This document shows positions 34,554 through 45,309 of a stretch of 64,000 nucleotides of DNA, piece after piece. Numbering within the stretch: the first letter of the stretch is position 1; each line of letters starts with the position of its first letter. Below the pieces are notes generated by a model, which ran no database searches, was not told the DNA's origin, and saw only the letters and a program-made list of their open reading frames with translations. Both the position numbers and the translations under genes were made by a program. Source of the DNA: Tetmemena sp. SeJ-2015 (taxonomy: Eukaryota > Ciliophora > Spirotrichea > Sporadotrichida > Oxytrichidae); contig JAJKFJ010022716.1 of the NCBI GenBank assembly GCA_027382625.1, positions 1 through 64,000 on the forward strand, read 5' to 3'.

Positions 34554-34585
34554 GGCGGATTTTCCGCCATGGCGGATTATCCGCC
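34554..34585. repeat. Tandem palindrome cluster, copy 2
   Basis: Same architecture 174 bp away: GGCGGATTTTCCGCC (34554-34568), AT, GGCGGATTATCCGCC (34571-34585), also preceded by GAAAT and followed by CTTTAAAA. Copies 1 and 2 differ only in the loop bases. Confidence 0.85.
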
Positions 34586-35059
34586 ACTTTAAAATGATTA
34601 TTTGGATTAATTGAAACTTTAAGTAGGCAAAAATATTTGAAATAAAATTTAATGATATTGAATGTTTTATTTTTCTTCTTGTTGTTAAAGAATGGTTTAG
34701 AAATTATTTATCTCCTTGTAGAAACTTTCTTTATAATAAACTATTTGAATTAAGACTTAAAATTTTAAATAATAATCTTTGGGCAGAGGGGGAGAAATAG
34801 ATTAAAAAAAAAATGCATAAAAAATATTTAAAAGTCAAAATTCGAATAGGGGGATTTTTTGAAAAAAAATTTAAATTTTAAATTTTTAAAAAAAAAAAAA
34901 TATTATTGAATTAAATTTTTACTTAGCCCGATTTAATTCCTGCATTTAAAATATATTCTTGCTTGTTTATTACTGTTGCCTAAGCAGAGAAAAATTTTAA
35001 TTAAATTATTAATTAGATTATAAAGAGATCGACCTTGGATTAATTAAACTTTTGATTAC

Positions 35060-35532
35060 CTTCTTATTTCTTACAAATTTTACTAAATCTCGATATCATG
35101 AAGATTCCAAAGATGTGAAGGAAACTTACAAGAGCGTCAGTGATAACTTCCTGAATAATCAGTTAAGCGCTATATAAAAACCATCGATCGATTAGGTGGG
35201 AGCAAGATAATCTTTCAGTCTAACTCAAAACAATGCTAACCTTGTAGGCTCGATAAATGATGGCTCAAAAACTGAGCGCCCAACTATGAATAGCAATTTG
35301 AATCAAAAGACTGGCATGAATAAGTCTAGCTTAAAATGTTTACTAATTTATTGTTCATAGCACTTTGGATGAAATGATGGATCTTTTGAAATATAACAAA
35401 GAAATAGATAAGAGAATTGTAGGCTCTATGAGAGCAGATCATGTTCAAGAGAACACTAAGAAGGTGTTCTATGGTGGCAAAGAAGATAGGCTCTCTTCTC
35501 TGCAGTATAGTGCTAGGCAGCTCTTACACTGA
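35060..35532 (+). CDS. Unknown small protein (C-terminal part)
   Basis: Open + frame with DSKDVKETYKSVSDNFLNNQ, SFSLTQNNANLVGSINDGSK and, after the IES at 35341-35361, STLDEMMDLLKYNKEIDKR and KKVFYGGKEDRLSSLQYSAR, ending at TGA 35530-35532. The composition (Asn/Ser/Lys/Asp) and TAA/TAG as Gln fit real coding. No start ATG in this frame is seen; the 5' part fades into AT-rich DNA near 35.06 kb, so the N-terminal MDS is elsewhere or hidden by an IES. Isolated in gene-poor DNA. Family not recognised. Confidence 0.5.
35341..35361. other. IES, pointer TAGC
   Basis: TAGC at 35337-35340 and 35358-35361. Removing 21 bp joins MNKSS to TLDEMMDLL in frame. Confidence 0.75.
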
Positions 35533-36032
35533 TATATTTTAAGATATCACATTTGAGTTAGATTATTAAAATTCTTTAAGATTATCATTGGTACTTAAAC
35601 TGTATCTTGGAGTGTGATTTAAAGCTTTACAAAAATTATTTTATTTGGAAAAAGAAGCAAGTATTCGTAATCAAGGCTTATAGATGACCCGTGTTACCAA
35701 CAAGACTACGAATTATAGGATTTGAATAGAGGTCTAATCTTTGTTAATTAGATAGAATATTTTTGAATATTATAGCCTTCTAATTATTAACAATCGCAAT
35801 CAATTTTTCCCAGCCCTCACTGTTCGTTATAAACATAGATCCACACAATTATAATTGAAAATATAGATTTCAATTTTTATTTGATCGGTTTACTCGTTGC
35901 TAATAATAACCTGTGGGATTTCTGAGATATTTGCTAGGGTCTCAGAATTTCACCAAAAAACTCTCATCTTAAATTGTCTAAATTTAAATTTAAAGAGGAA
36001 GCTTAAATAGATGGTAGGGTGGGAATAAAACC

Positions 36033-36837
36033 TTGGGGGGGCCTTTCCTCGTCATCCATTTTTTTCATGAAAATACGAAAAATCTCTATCTGGGCTAAAA
36101 ATAGCACCGATTCTTTAGTACAAATTCAAATCCAGAGAGCCTATCCTGGTCATATTTTTTAATTTAATATTTTTTGGAATAGATTCATAGAAAATTAATG
36201 TTTAAATATTTAGATTGTAAAAGAATGGCAATTTAACTAGAAAAATTGAAGCTTTAATAAGTAAAAGATATTTTATGTAATAATTAATTCATGGATCTCT
36301 TATAAATATTATCTTAGCCTCCGAGTCCTATTTATAATTTAGAGCTCTCATTAAATTAAGATAATCTTAAAATTAATAACTAAGTCTATTTATATTTATT
36401 TAAATAAATTTGTTCCTTTTATGGATTATAAATAATGGAAATCTATTTATTCTATTTCTTTCCCGAATATCTTATAATTGAATATAATTGCCTTTACTCT
36501 TAAATTATTTATAGAATTTTTATTGAATTGCCCTCCCGATTAATTTTTTTTTAAAAATCATTTTCTTTATTTAATAACTAATTTATTGAAAGAGAATGGT
36601 CTTACTTAATAAAAATAAAATTAATCATAGCATTAAGTAGCCTTAAAAAATAATTTTTTGTGATTATCTTTCGACAAATATTAGCTAATTTGTTTAATTA
36701 AAAAACATGACCAGGATAGGCTCTCTGTATTTGAATTAGTACTAAATAATCGGTGTTTTTAGCTGATTTTAGGCCAGATAGTGATTTTTCGTATTTTAAT
36801 GAAAAAAATGGATGACGAGAAAAGGGCCCCCCAAAAC
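36033..36837. mobile_element. MITE-like element with about 135-bp terminal inverted repeats
   Basis: The left arm (about 36033-36166) and right arm (about 36695-36837) are inverted copies with few mismatches, sharing for example GTCATCCATTTTTTTCAT and GAGAGCCTATCCTGGTCAT. The about 530-bp interior is AT-rich with no supported ORF. The outer ends carry runs of six or seven G (left) and CCCCCCAAAACC (right). No obvious target-site duplication. It could be a non-autonomous DNA transposon relic, or an inverted duplication. The right end resembles telomeric C4A4 over one repeat only, too short to claim a telomere-bearing element. Confidence 0.65.
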
Positions 36838-37079
36838 CTTGAACAGGCAAAAATAAGTTCATAAATAACATTATAAAATTATTTATAAGCAAAATCTATT
36901 TTCGACAAGATTTTTTGTAAAGATCGAGTTGACCTATTTTTTTTGCAAGCCGCCTCTTCTTTCTCACCTTTATAAATTATGAATGAATAAGTAAAACTTT
37001 TAATTTTTCCCTTAATTTAGAGATTAAGAGGATAGGAAATAAATTACATCTGAATTCTTTTATTATGATACTAATTGCA

Positions 37080-37740
37080 TGATAAATTGGTTAATGAATA
37101 TTAAATAATGTAGCAACTCTGACAAAGACCTTTGGAGTAGTGAGGATTATCTTTGTGAGAACATCTGAAAGCGGGCTTTGTCCGGCCACGTTTATGATAG
37201 CACAGATAGCACATACCCTGAAATATTCCCTCTTGGGATTCTAAACTCACTTTATAAGGTATATAAATATTTCAATTAACATAAATTCTGGATTATACTC
37301 TACTCAAACATTTTATTCTTCTTGATGAAGTAAAATAACGTTTTATAATTGGTATAAGATTGAACTATTCTATTTTGTTAATTATTTTGGCAATATTACT
37401 TTATAATAATCCTTACTTTTGCATAATGAAAATATTATTGCATATAGTTTAATTTGATAATGTTTCTCATGTGTGTGTTCGCAGTTTATTATGACTTTGC
37501 ATCCCTTGCGTCTCTTGTTAATATCGCTTTCAGGATTTGAGGGGGCTTTGAAGCTTTTAATCTCTCTAATTAAATCTATTTCTTTAGTAGAGTGATTAAG
37601 TTTTAACGCCTGCTCTTGCTTAAGAGACTACGACGCAGTATTCAAATAGTCACCACCTAAACAGTTCTGGTGCGTGTCCCTAACACCTTCAAAATTTCCA
37701 CACCCTAGTTCTTTTCTACCTTGATTAAACAAAAACAATA
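37080..37740 (-). CDS. Cys/His-rich putative zinc-binding protein
   Basis: Minus-strand coding in two blocks. The 5' block (about 37.73-37.45 kb) has LGCGNFEGVRDTHQNCLGGD and KRRKGCKVIINCEHTHEKHY. After an AT-rich insert (about 37.43-37.27 kb, likely IES) the 3' block has MCYLCYHKRGRTKPAFRCSH and KDNPHYSKGLCQSCY. The spaced CxxCY-HKRGR, C-x-H, HYxKGLCxxCY pattern resembles short zinc-ribbon repeats that occur near chromatin-associated domains in plants and protists. Zn binding is inferred from Cys/His spacing. The start ATG and exact stop are not identified. Confidence 0.5.
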
Positions 37741-38332
37741 CTACAAATAATAATGAAGAAAATAGCTTATAAGTTTATCTAAAAATTGCTAGGCTGAAGA
37801 AATAAATAGTGTAGGGGTCTTAAAAAGATTTTTAAAAATAATTGATATAAGTAATCCTTTCTATTTAATAAAAATAAATAAATTTAGTTAACCCAAATAA
37901 ATTAGAATAAAGATTATAAATTGAAAACTCATTTATGAAAAATAGTTTTATATAAGAACTGCCGAACTAATTATCTATCTTCTGGAACATATTCATGTCA
38001 TTTTCATATAAAATATAAAAGACTTTATAGAAAAGGCATTTATAAATTTTATCTTATGACGCATGAGGTCGGGATCGTATTGACATTAAATATGCTTAAA
38101 TTTTAATATAATTGTGTGAAGTTATTTATTGTGTGTTTTTAATAGTTTGTTGGTATTAGGAGTCGAACTAAATCGCATAATTTTATAATATTTGGGGTTA
38201 TTAAAAGCTAGAACTCGGCTCTCCTACAAAGTTCCCAACTCCACCTATTTAATATAAAATTTGAATTCTTTTGTTAATGATCGATTTGGGACTAGTTCTA
38301 AAAATTAGAAACTAAACTGCTAGATTGCTAAA

Positions 38333-38480
38333 ATGTCTAGGGAGTATAGCTATAAATATAGTTTATGCCGCAATGGGGCTGACTGTAAAGTCCTCCTGCT
38401 TGAATCTGAGGTAATATTTAAGCTTGGCCGAAGCCATGCATCTTCCCACCACCAGATGTGTTCATAAAAAATATCAAATA
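38333..38480 (+). CDS. Possible short coding segment
   Basis: ATG 38333 opens MSREYSYKYSLCRNGADCKV and EVIFKLGRSHASSHH with TAA as Gln afterwards. Another possible block (EVDKPEAILMKSGRKREVLP) lies at about 38670-38760. Both have protein-like composition in an otherwise AT-rich stretch, and each ends at a GTA-type site. Could be exons of one small gene or chance ORFs. Confidence 0.25.
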
Positions 38481-39479
38481 AATAAGGTTCGAAGAAAATG
38501 TAGGCATAAAAGTGCTTGATTATAATAATTAAGGATTTGATCCTTGAACTCTAAAGAAATAATCATATGCAAGGCTTGAAATTAATTTACTCTCGTCTAT
38601 TAAGATGAATCGAGAGATGAAACCATTTCATAAAATAAATATTGAGAGTACAAATTAAAGATTGCTAATTTAAGGAGGTTGATAAACCTGAAGCAATCCT
38701 TATGAAGTCTGGACGTAAGAGAGAAGTGCTCCCTAAGAAACTGTCTGCGATTATGGTAAATATCCATCGCTCATGCTCGAGACACCTAATATGCCGCTTG
38801 GGCTGTTAAAATTTTGCATTCAAATAATTAATCATTATATCTCTCACTTAAAAAGATAAGTAAATTAAATTATCCCTCAGAATTAATAATTTGTATAATA
38901 AAATATTTTTATTTATGGTAAGATTTGCATAAGATTCGTATTAATCAAGGAGAGCGAGAGTGTGTTTTTAAAGGTTTTATTATATTAGGGTGATTAATTC
39001 TTATGTTTATAGATTAAAATTGAGCACAGCTTAGTTATATCTGATTGTGTAAAATATTCTCTCAGTCTTGTTATTTCTACTAAACAATATAATTAAAGCG
39101 TACAAAATTAGCGAAGACTGTTACGAATTAAATCCTTTCTTTAAATAGGGGAATTAAAAAATATATTAAATAAATCGATGATATTTTTTTAATTCTATTT
39201 AGCAGCTAAATTAATCGTATTTTATAATTTATCTTTTTTCTCTTAATAAATGATATAAATATAGGAATAGCATTTTATTCAATTCTTTAATCACTCTTTT
39301 TTGTTTCTTTAAAAAATTATTTGATTAGACAAAATTTGTTTATTATTCTAAGTTTAATTCAAAATCAGAGGATTTAAGATCTTTAGATAATAAGAAATTA
39401 TTTTTAAAACAAATTGCCCCATTAAAAATAATTCACGAATTCCATTTTGATTTATCTTTAAAGCCCCAGCATACTAAGT

Positions 39480-39630
39480 TAAATTATAATTACGAATGAT
39501 TTAATTTCCTAAGCAATTTTTCTGTTTCTCACTTAGATCTCCCTTTACATCTCTATGAATGAGAATAGGGTGAGAATCGTGGATCCATGGCAGTGAATCT
39601 AAGATATTCTTCTAAACAGCTGCGTGGCAG
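39480..39630 (-). CDS. Protein kinase fragment (catalytic loop)
   Basis: On the minus strand the frame reads AVQKNILDSLPWIHDSHPIL followed by IHRDVKGD, which matches the alphaE helix and HRD catalytic loop of Ser/Thr kinases (compare WNK/NEK-type Ile-His-Arg-Asp-x-Lys-x-Asp). No ATP-binding lobe, DFG or APE motif could be placed next to it; neighbouring minus-strand frames are open but not recognisable. It may be a single MDS of a split or scrambled kinase gene, or a relic. The opposite-strand ORF at 39624-39836 is probably a shadow. Confidence 0.45.
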
Positions 39631-39849
39631 CATGCTATCTATCAATTATCCTAAACTCTCAGAGAAAATATTATCCAGAGATGCTCCTTAGATTAATTTT
39701 TTCAGATTTTTTCGTCAAAATAATCCCTCCCACTCTTTCACAGCTTGCATTAGCTAAATTGATACTGAATCTACAAGATGATGAAATAACTGGGGTCGAG
39801 GATTTAGATACATCCTTTAGAATCAAGATGAAATAATCTAAGGGTACTG

Positions 39850-40221
39850 TATGTCTCTGGTGATGATTGAAATAAGTTAGAAATTGAAAGGGAAATCGAT
39901 CAGTTTAGATTTTAAAAATCTCTCAATAAAATTCTTCAAGTCTTGAGGGAGGTACCCCACTATTTATTTTTAGCCAAAGCATATAGTTAGGAGCGCTAGA
40001 GTGAAGTCTGCGGTGGAGGGGTGAGGCAAAAATAATTTTATCTGGCGGCCAGTCTTGTAACCTTATAAAAAGCAAGCTAAATTAGTTAGTTTAGCGGCGG
40101 CGAGCCAATTAAATTGCTTAATTAGTTTAATTTTATCTTTTAACTCCCCCTTCGATTAAAAAGCTATAGTAATTTATTAAGACCGGAACACATGCTAGAC
40201 TACACACTAAATTCAATAAAC
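39850..40221. other. Interval without assigned gene
   Basis: Minus-strand open frames (YLPQDLKNFIERFLKSKL near 39.93 kb) may be another small MDS but cannot be assigned. A short GC-richer stretch (GGCGGCCAG ... GGCGGCGAGCC) lies at about 40043-40105. Nothing else supported. Confidence 0.3.
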
Positions 40222-41396
40222 ATGCAAGATACAAAATATGCATAATTTTAAATTCATCTTCTTCGTACTCTAACCATTAGGATGAAAATGAAGATAGCCG
40301 CTAATCTCCTTCATCTCACATCCTCAGCTAAAAGAAGCAGTACAGTGTCACTACTGATGACTCACGCAAGTTAAATTTTAGTACAAATTTTAATTGTCTC
40401 GCAAGAGATTCATCGAACTCTGGAACGCAGGCTCTATCACAATCAAATAGGTAAGCTCGATTTTCCCAACCCAACCTCTGGACTTTGTCTTATCATTTTT
40501 CGTAGGCTGCCATTGCCAGCGGCATCAACTATAGCACAATGCTTATACATTTATGAGATTTCTACTTTCATTTATATATGATCACAGCAAAGTCAATTGT
40601 TAAACTTTCCAAACTTGAGGGCAGAATAGAAAAGAAAAAGAAGAGAGTCAGCAAGCGCATGAGGAAAGAGAAGGAAGAGCTTGAAATTCTCCTCCAATTC
40701 TCCCTCAGAAAGCAAAGACTTGAAATTTACTGATAGTATAATTCATCATTCATTAGAATTATTTGAGTTGCCAGGCCCTCAGACTCAAACCAATTGCGAC
40801 TTTAGCTTTATGTAAAGAAAAGGGCTACCTCTGTCTCAGGACCCCAAAGAAAAGCAACTGGTCGAAAAAGCTTGCAGCAGATAGCTTGTGGGCCTAACTT
40901 CAGATTTCTTGAGCTTCTCGCAACAACTTCACCAAAGTCTATTATAAAATATCGCTTCCCTTTATTTCATAAGAGTGACTTTTAATTTAGCAATAGAGAG
41001 ACAGGAAAAAATATAGATAAACTAAGAACTCATGGCTCAAAAGCAAACTATGAGCTCAATTAGCAATAGTTCTTTAGAACAGGACATAAAGTACAGTGGA
41101 ATATTTTTATCATAGCATTTAAAATTTAACTCTAGATATTTGATGGACTGAGAGCAATGGAACTGAGAAACCTCTCGTTCCAATAATTATAATAATTTTA
41201 GGAGCTCGTAAAAAACAAGGAGTCTTCTATCTCCTCTGCAAGTACCTACTGGACTAATACCCCCGCTGAATACGACGAGTCGAGTCTCGTAGTAAGACGC
41301 AGTGCACTTTTTTAGAGTCTAATGGATTTCTCGTTAGACGAAAATTAAGCAATGAGGGAGAAGGGGTCTAGCAACCTCCACGCCCTTTATGCTTGA
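40222..41396 (+). CDS. Unknown helical protein
   Basis: Probable ATG 40222 (MQDTKY, then SSSYSNHQDENEDSRQS after a short insert). A GT-AG intron follows SQSNR (about 40451-40505). After the IES at 40555-40575 a basic coil reads KLSKLEGRIEKKKKRVSKR and EELEILLQFSLRKQRLEIY. Later blocks have RKGLPLSQDPKEKQLVEKAC, DFLSFSQQLHQSL, MSSISNSSLEQDIKY and STYWTNTPAEYDESSLVVRR; stop TGA 41394-41396. Several frame changes (about 40.74 and 41.10-41.20 kb) need further IES removal. Soluble, helical, possibly adaptor-like; family not recognised. Confidence 0.55.
40555..40575. other. IES, pointer CATTTAT
   Basis: CATTTAT at 40548-40554 and 40569-40575. Removing 21 bp joins TMLIHL to YMITAKSIVKL in frame. 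Confidence 0.8.
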
Positions 41397-41951
41397 TTCC
41401 ACTACATTGACATTTAAACACTCTACTAATAAAATATACTCCACTTTAATTAGGACCATCGCAATCACTTTATTATATCAGATACTCTTTAGGCATTATA
41501 CCCTAAAATAAAATACAAAATGTAAATTATAATTAAGATAAAATAGCTCTGGAGGTTAATTTTGAATTTAAGCTCTTACTTATTGAGGCTATTATTTTTG
41601 AAATTAAAGATTTTTATATCTAGCAAAGATGGGATATATTTATTTAAACCCATATATACTTTAGAATCTCATGATATTAAATTTAGTATTTAATTTTCAA
41701 AAACTTAAATTAGTAAGTTATTTGCTCTCAACTCTTGCTATTAATTAATCTCTTTTCTATCCACACATAAATAATATAATGCTTTAAATTTGTTGTATCC
41801 TCCTCGTTTGGGATGTTGGAAATTATCCCTTCTTCTCAGTAGGATTTTGTGGATTATCATATTATTTAAGAATGTATTAAATTCTGTAATTTAAAACACT
41901 ATTTGAACAGTTTAGAAGAAATTAGGATTAAATATCTAGATGATTAAATTG

Positions 41952-44900
41952 TCATTACTCCTCTCCAGAGTGGTACTTATGATTTTTGTGAGTGGCTATA
42001 TCCATTCTAGGATCCTTTTCCAGTGCGCCGAAATAATCCATGTTCTTCAAGCGCAGCTTTGGATTCTACTATCACTAAATTAGAAGCATTAAAACATATA
42101 AATTTCAAGTATTTTTCAAAGTTGGAGGATATTATAATTTGGAGTGGAGCTTTTCTTTTTCTATTTCTACATCGTGGTCTGAGATGAACTTGCTCTTTTC
42201 GAAATTAGAGAGTGAGAGATTCTTTAACTTGTCTATCCTACTCTTCTAATTCGTGGGACCTTGCAAATAAGTTGGCTGTGGGTATGCCTGCTAGGTTTAG
42301 CTTGTATACTAGGAAGTTTACTTCAAAATATCTCAAGAAGGGAAAAGATAATTAAGATAGAAACTTTTAACATGAAATATCTTCTGAAGAAATTTATTGA
42401 GAACTCGTATTGTGATAATTACAAAAGGTGAATTAAAATTGTGGTTGATCGAATGTATTGCATTCGTTCTATTGCTGTTGGACTTCAGCCTATCGTCAAA
42501 GCTCCGTTAGTGGTTGTTTTAAGGCAAAATACCTTGACCATCACTAGTCTCCACCAAGGGCTAGCTCAAAGTCTTCTGATCTTTGAAGTCGTTGTTAGAC
42601 ATAGAGTTTATATTTTAAAGTGGACCCAGATTAAGCTTCATGCTTTCCTTTTTAAAGCCTGATACTGTGCCCTTTACGTTTTATTTCGAAGATGATCAAT
42701 TATTATTCAAAATAGTCACTTTAAAAGTTTTTAAAGATCCATGATGGCTCTTATGCTTCTCTATCAAGTTTACGTCAGATCTAGAATGATCTATCATAGC
42801 AAGAGAAGTCTTATTCACAGAACTCAAGTTTCTCAGTTTATTGGAGAAGGTGAAGCTTTATTTCCCGCCCTATCCTTCTATATCTCCAATTGGCTTGTTA
42901 GTAGGGGATATTTATTGAGAGAGACTGAGTTTTTCATTAAAGTTTCTCGGTTTGAATCTATTCAAGAGCTTTTGAGGCTCCTCAACTACAAATTTCCTAA
43001 AGCCCTAAAATGCACCTCCCTTATCTTGAAGATTATTATTAGGCATGTCCTCGTCTGATTACCCTGCATGCGTTTCTTGCACGCTGTTTAACTTTTATCT
43101 TAGGAACAAGAGCCTTTTAGCTAGCAGTAAATCTGCAGCCTTTGTTGCATTATCTGCCTCTATATCTATAATATCCTATTCCTTACCAAACATTCTCTGG
43201 TTCGGAACTTAGTTAGCGGGAGAGGTTAAGCTCAGTTGCTGCCCGATGTTTAGATTGGATTAAGTTTGGTTTAGAGAAACACGGGGCTGAGCCACATTAA
43301 TCTTAGATCTTCGCTTTCCCTTGTCTTTTGGATTTGGTAGCTAGCCACTCAGTCCTAGGAAGTCTTTTGCATCATCAAATTCTTCTTTCGCTACCTTAAA
43401 TTAATTAAACAATATTAATACTCGTATCTATCCTTCTTATTCTTCTGGAGCACCTGTTAAGTGAGAATATTTTGGTGTATGGAAAAAATGAGCTTGTTAA
43501 CTATGTCTCTTATCAACATAGTTTCATTAAGCCTCATGGATTCCTCTATATTCATCCGCTATTCTAAAGTGAAGAGCTTAGCCTCTTTGATTTCATTGGG
43601 CCTTACTACGTTTCTATTCCAGGACTAGAAGGCATCATGCACTTCTATGAACTAGTTTTTCATCTGATTGAGTGAGTCTTCATAACTCCTGAAGAAGTTG
43701 GTGCAGCATTCAATATTAAGTATATAGGTCTGAAAATAAGAGATTGCAGATATCTTTGATCTTTGAAATCTTGGCTTTGGTCTTTCCATTAAGCGCTTTC
43801 ATTCTTTCATTGACTGTGTCTTTATATTCCTCTACCTGTCTCGACTACTGATCAAGTTCAGTCCTCAGCACTTGTTGCAACTAATCCCTCGTATAGTCAA
43901 TTTAGTCATAGATTTGATGTTTGGCTACTTCAACTGTCTGCATCATGTTATCCTTGAGGTCAAACATCTTCTTATCGTTTTCCTTGATGAATTAGTCGTG
44001 CTTTGCCTTGTAGGTATCCAGTCTAGATTCTAGTTTCTCATGCATGCTCGTCACTCTGTATTGCACCTTTTCAAATCGGCCGTTTACTAAGTCTTGAAAA
44101 CCCTTGTTGTCATCTAACTCCCTCAGAATCACTTTCTGCTTATCTCTCAACATCGTAATAGCATCATGATCTAAGATATATAAAATGAAAAACACATACA
44201 TTTTCAAATCTGACTCTAGCACTTTGTAATAGTCTCTGACGTGATTCTGAAAATCCTGCTTCGTCACATTTATCAAGCTCTTCAAAGACTCATTAACATC
44301 GCCCTGGTCTTTCAGTCCTTGTTTGAAATCCCCAATCTGAGTATTTATTTCAGACTTTATCTTTATAAAGAACTCTTGGTGGTCCCAGAAAGACTCCCTG
44401 AACTTAGAAATGTGCAACAGAGAATAGAATAAGTCCCTAATCTGAGAGATTGAAAACTATCTTGGCTCAGATAAGATGTGTGCTTCCTTCTGCATATGAC
44501 TCTCGTGGTTTAAGAATCGACGCGACTCATACTCTACTCTTTTGAGCTCTTTATCCTCCTTTACAAAAGATTTAAATCTTGAATTGAATTGTCTATAAAT
44601 GATTTATGAAAAGTCTCAACTAGACCCTGCTGTGCTTTTTGGAAGTAAGTTAGCTTTTCGTCTTAAATTTTAGCCTTATGATCATCAAGATTTTACTTAA
44701 GCTCATTGATTTGCTGTTGCAAATAAGAGATCGAGCCCTCTCGCTCTGACTTTTCTTAATAGACCAAATTCTCTACCTCCTCAATATTTTTAGTTAGACT
44801 CTCTCGCAGTTGCTAAGTTGTCTCCTCACTGCATTTCTCTTTATAGTGCTTTGTAAGTTATTCCATGTGCTTTGCTAAGTGGATGCAGTAACGAGGTACT

Positions 44901-45180
44901 ATCCAGGGGATGTTGTCCCACTCTGTCTTATCGTAATGCACATCTTCAAAGACCAAGGGGTCTTTTATTCTTTCACTCAGGTAGTTGTTTATGATTAAAC
45001 AGATATAAAGATAAAAATCAAAATTAAAAGATTTCAGTCTGACTGTTTGGTCTGTGCATTTTTCAAGCAATTTATTTATAAAATTCTAAAAAAGTTACTC
45101 AAACTTGGGTTCAGCTTTCGAAAATAAGAAAGATTCAAATTTCAAATTGACTAACTACTATATTTATTTGTAACAGAGGA
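41952..45180 (-). CDS. Large coiled-coil protein, unknown function
   Basis: Minus-strand coding from about 45.18 kb to TGA 41954-41952. It begins near FEQLFQNFINKLLEKCTDQT, then YDKTEWDNIPWIVPRYCIH, long coils (KNIEEVENLVYQEKSEREGS, RDYYKVLESDLKMYVFFILY, NGRFEKVQYRVTSMHEKLES, YDQIDYTRDQLQQVLRTELD), then a Ser/Asn/Gln-rich tail (GFRKFVVEEPQKLLNRFKPR, NFNEKLSLSQQISPTNKP) and the end MDYFGALEKDPRMDIATHKN. Dozens of TAA/TAG codons as Gln. The plus-strand ORFs at 42.44-43.06 kb are its antisense shadows. Start codon not resolved. Length (about 1000 residues after IES removal) and coil content suggest a cytoskeletal or basal-body protein; this is inference. Confidence 0.65.
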
Positions 45181-45309
45181 GGAGGCCTTGAAATACTGTT
45201 AGGTCTTTTTATTAAATATCGGAAGTAATAAAATAACAGTGCTTGAGAATGCTTGATTTTAAATTTACCTGAAGTACTTTATCTTTGAGGCAAATTGTGC
45301 TTAGAGTAT

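Larger units (their letters stand above)
31591..34990. other. Gene-poor, extremely AT-rich block
   Basis: About 3.4 kb with long T or A homopolymers (for example near 33230-33270, 33535-33555, 34000-34030 and 34880-34905) and no supported gene. Short open frames on the minus strand have compositions expected by chance. It contains the palindromes listed separately. It looks like micronucleus-limited DNA that would be eliminated. Confidence 0.6.

Noticed and set aside
36820..36842. CCCCCCAAAACC as a telomere or telomere-bearing transposon end
   Set aside because: Only about one and a half C4A4 units, not mirrored exactly at the left end and no transposase ORF; kept only as a remark on the inverted-repeat element.
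39624..39836. 70-aa plus-strand ORF (MAACYLSIILNSQRKYYPEM)
   Set aside because: Overlaps the minus-strand kinase catalytic-loop segment at its left end and is Leu/Ile-rich; probably a shadow, though its acidic C-terminal part leaves some doubt.
41816..42170. Plus-strand ORF starting MLEIIPSSQQDFVDY, open with TAA/TAG as Gln
   Set aside because: Tempting composition, but the minus strand supplies the C-terminus of the coiled-coil gene (MDYFGALEKDPRMDIATHKN then TGA) over the same bases.
42441..43058. Two plus-strand ORFs (73 and 105 aa)
   Set aside because: Leu/Val-rich; the minus strand in the same place reads a continuous polar protein (for example GFRKFVVEEPQKLLNRFKPR). They are antisense shadows of TAA/TAG Gln codons.
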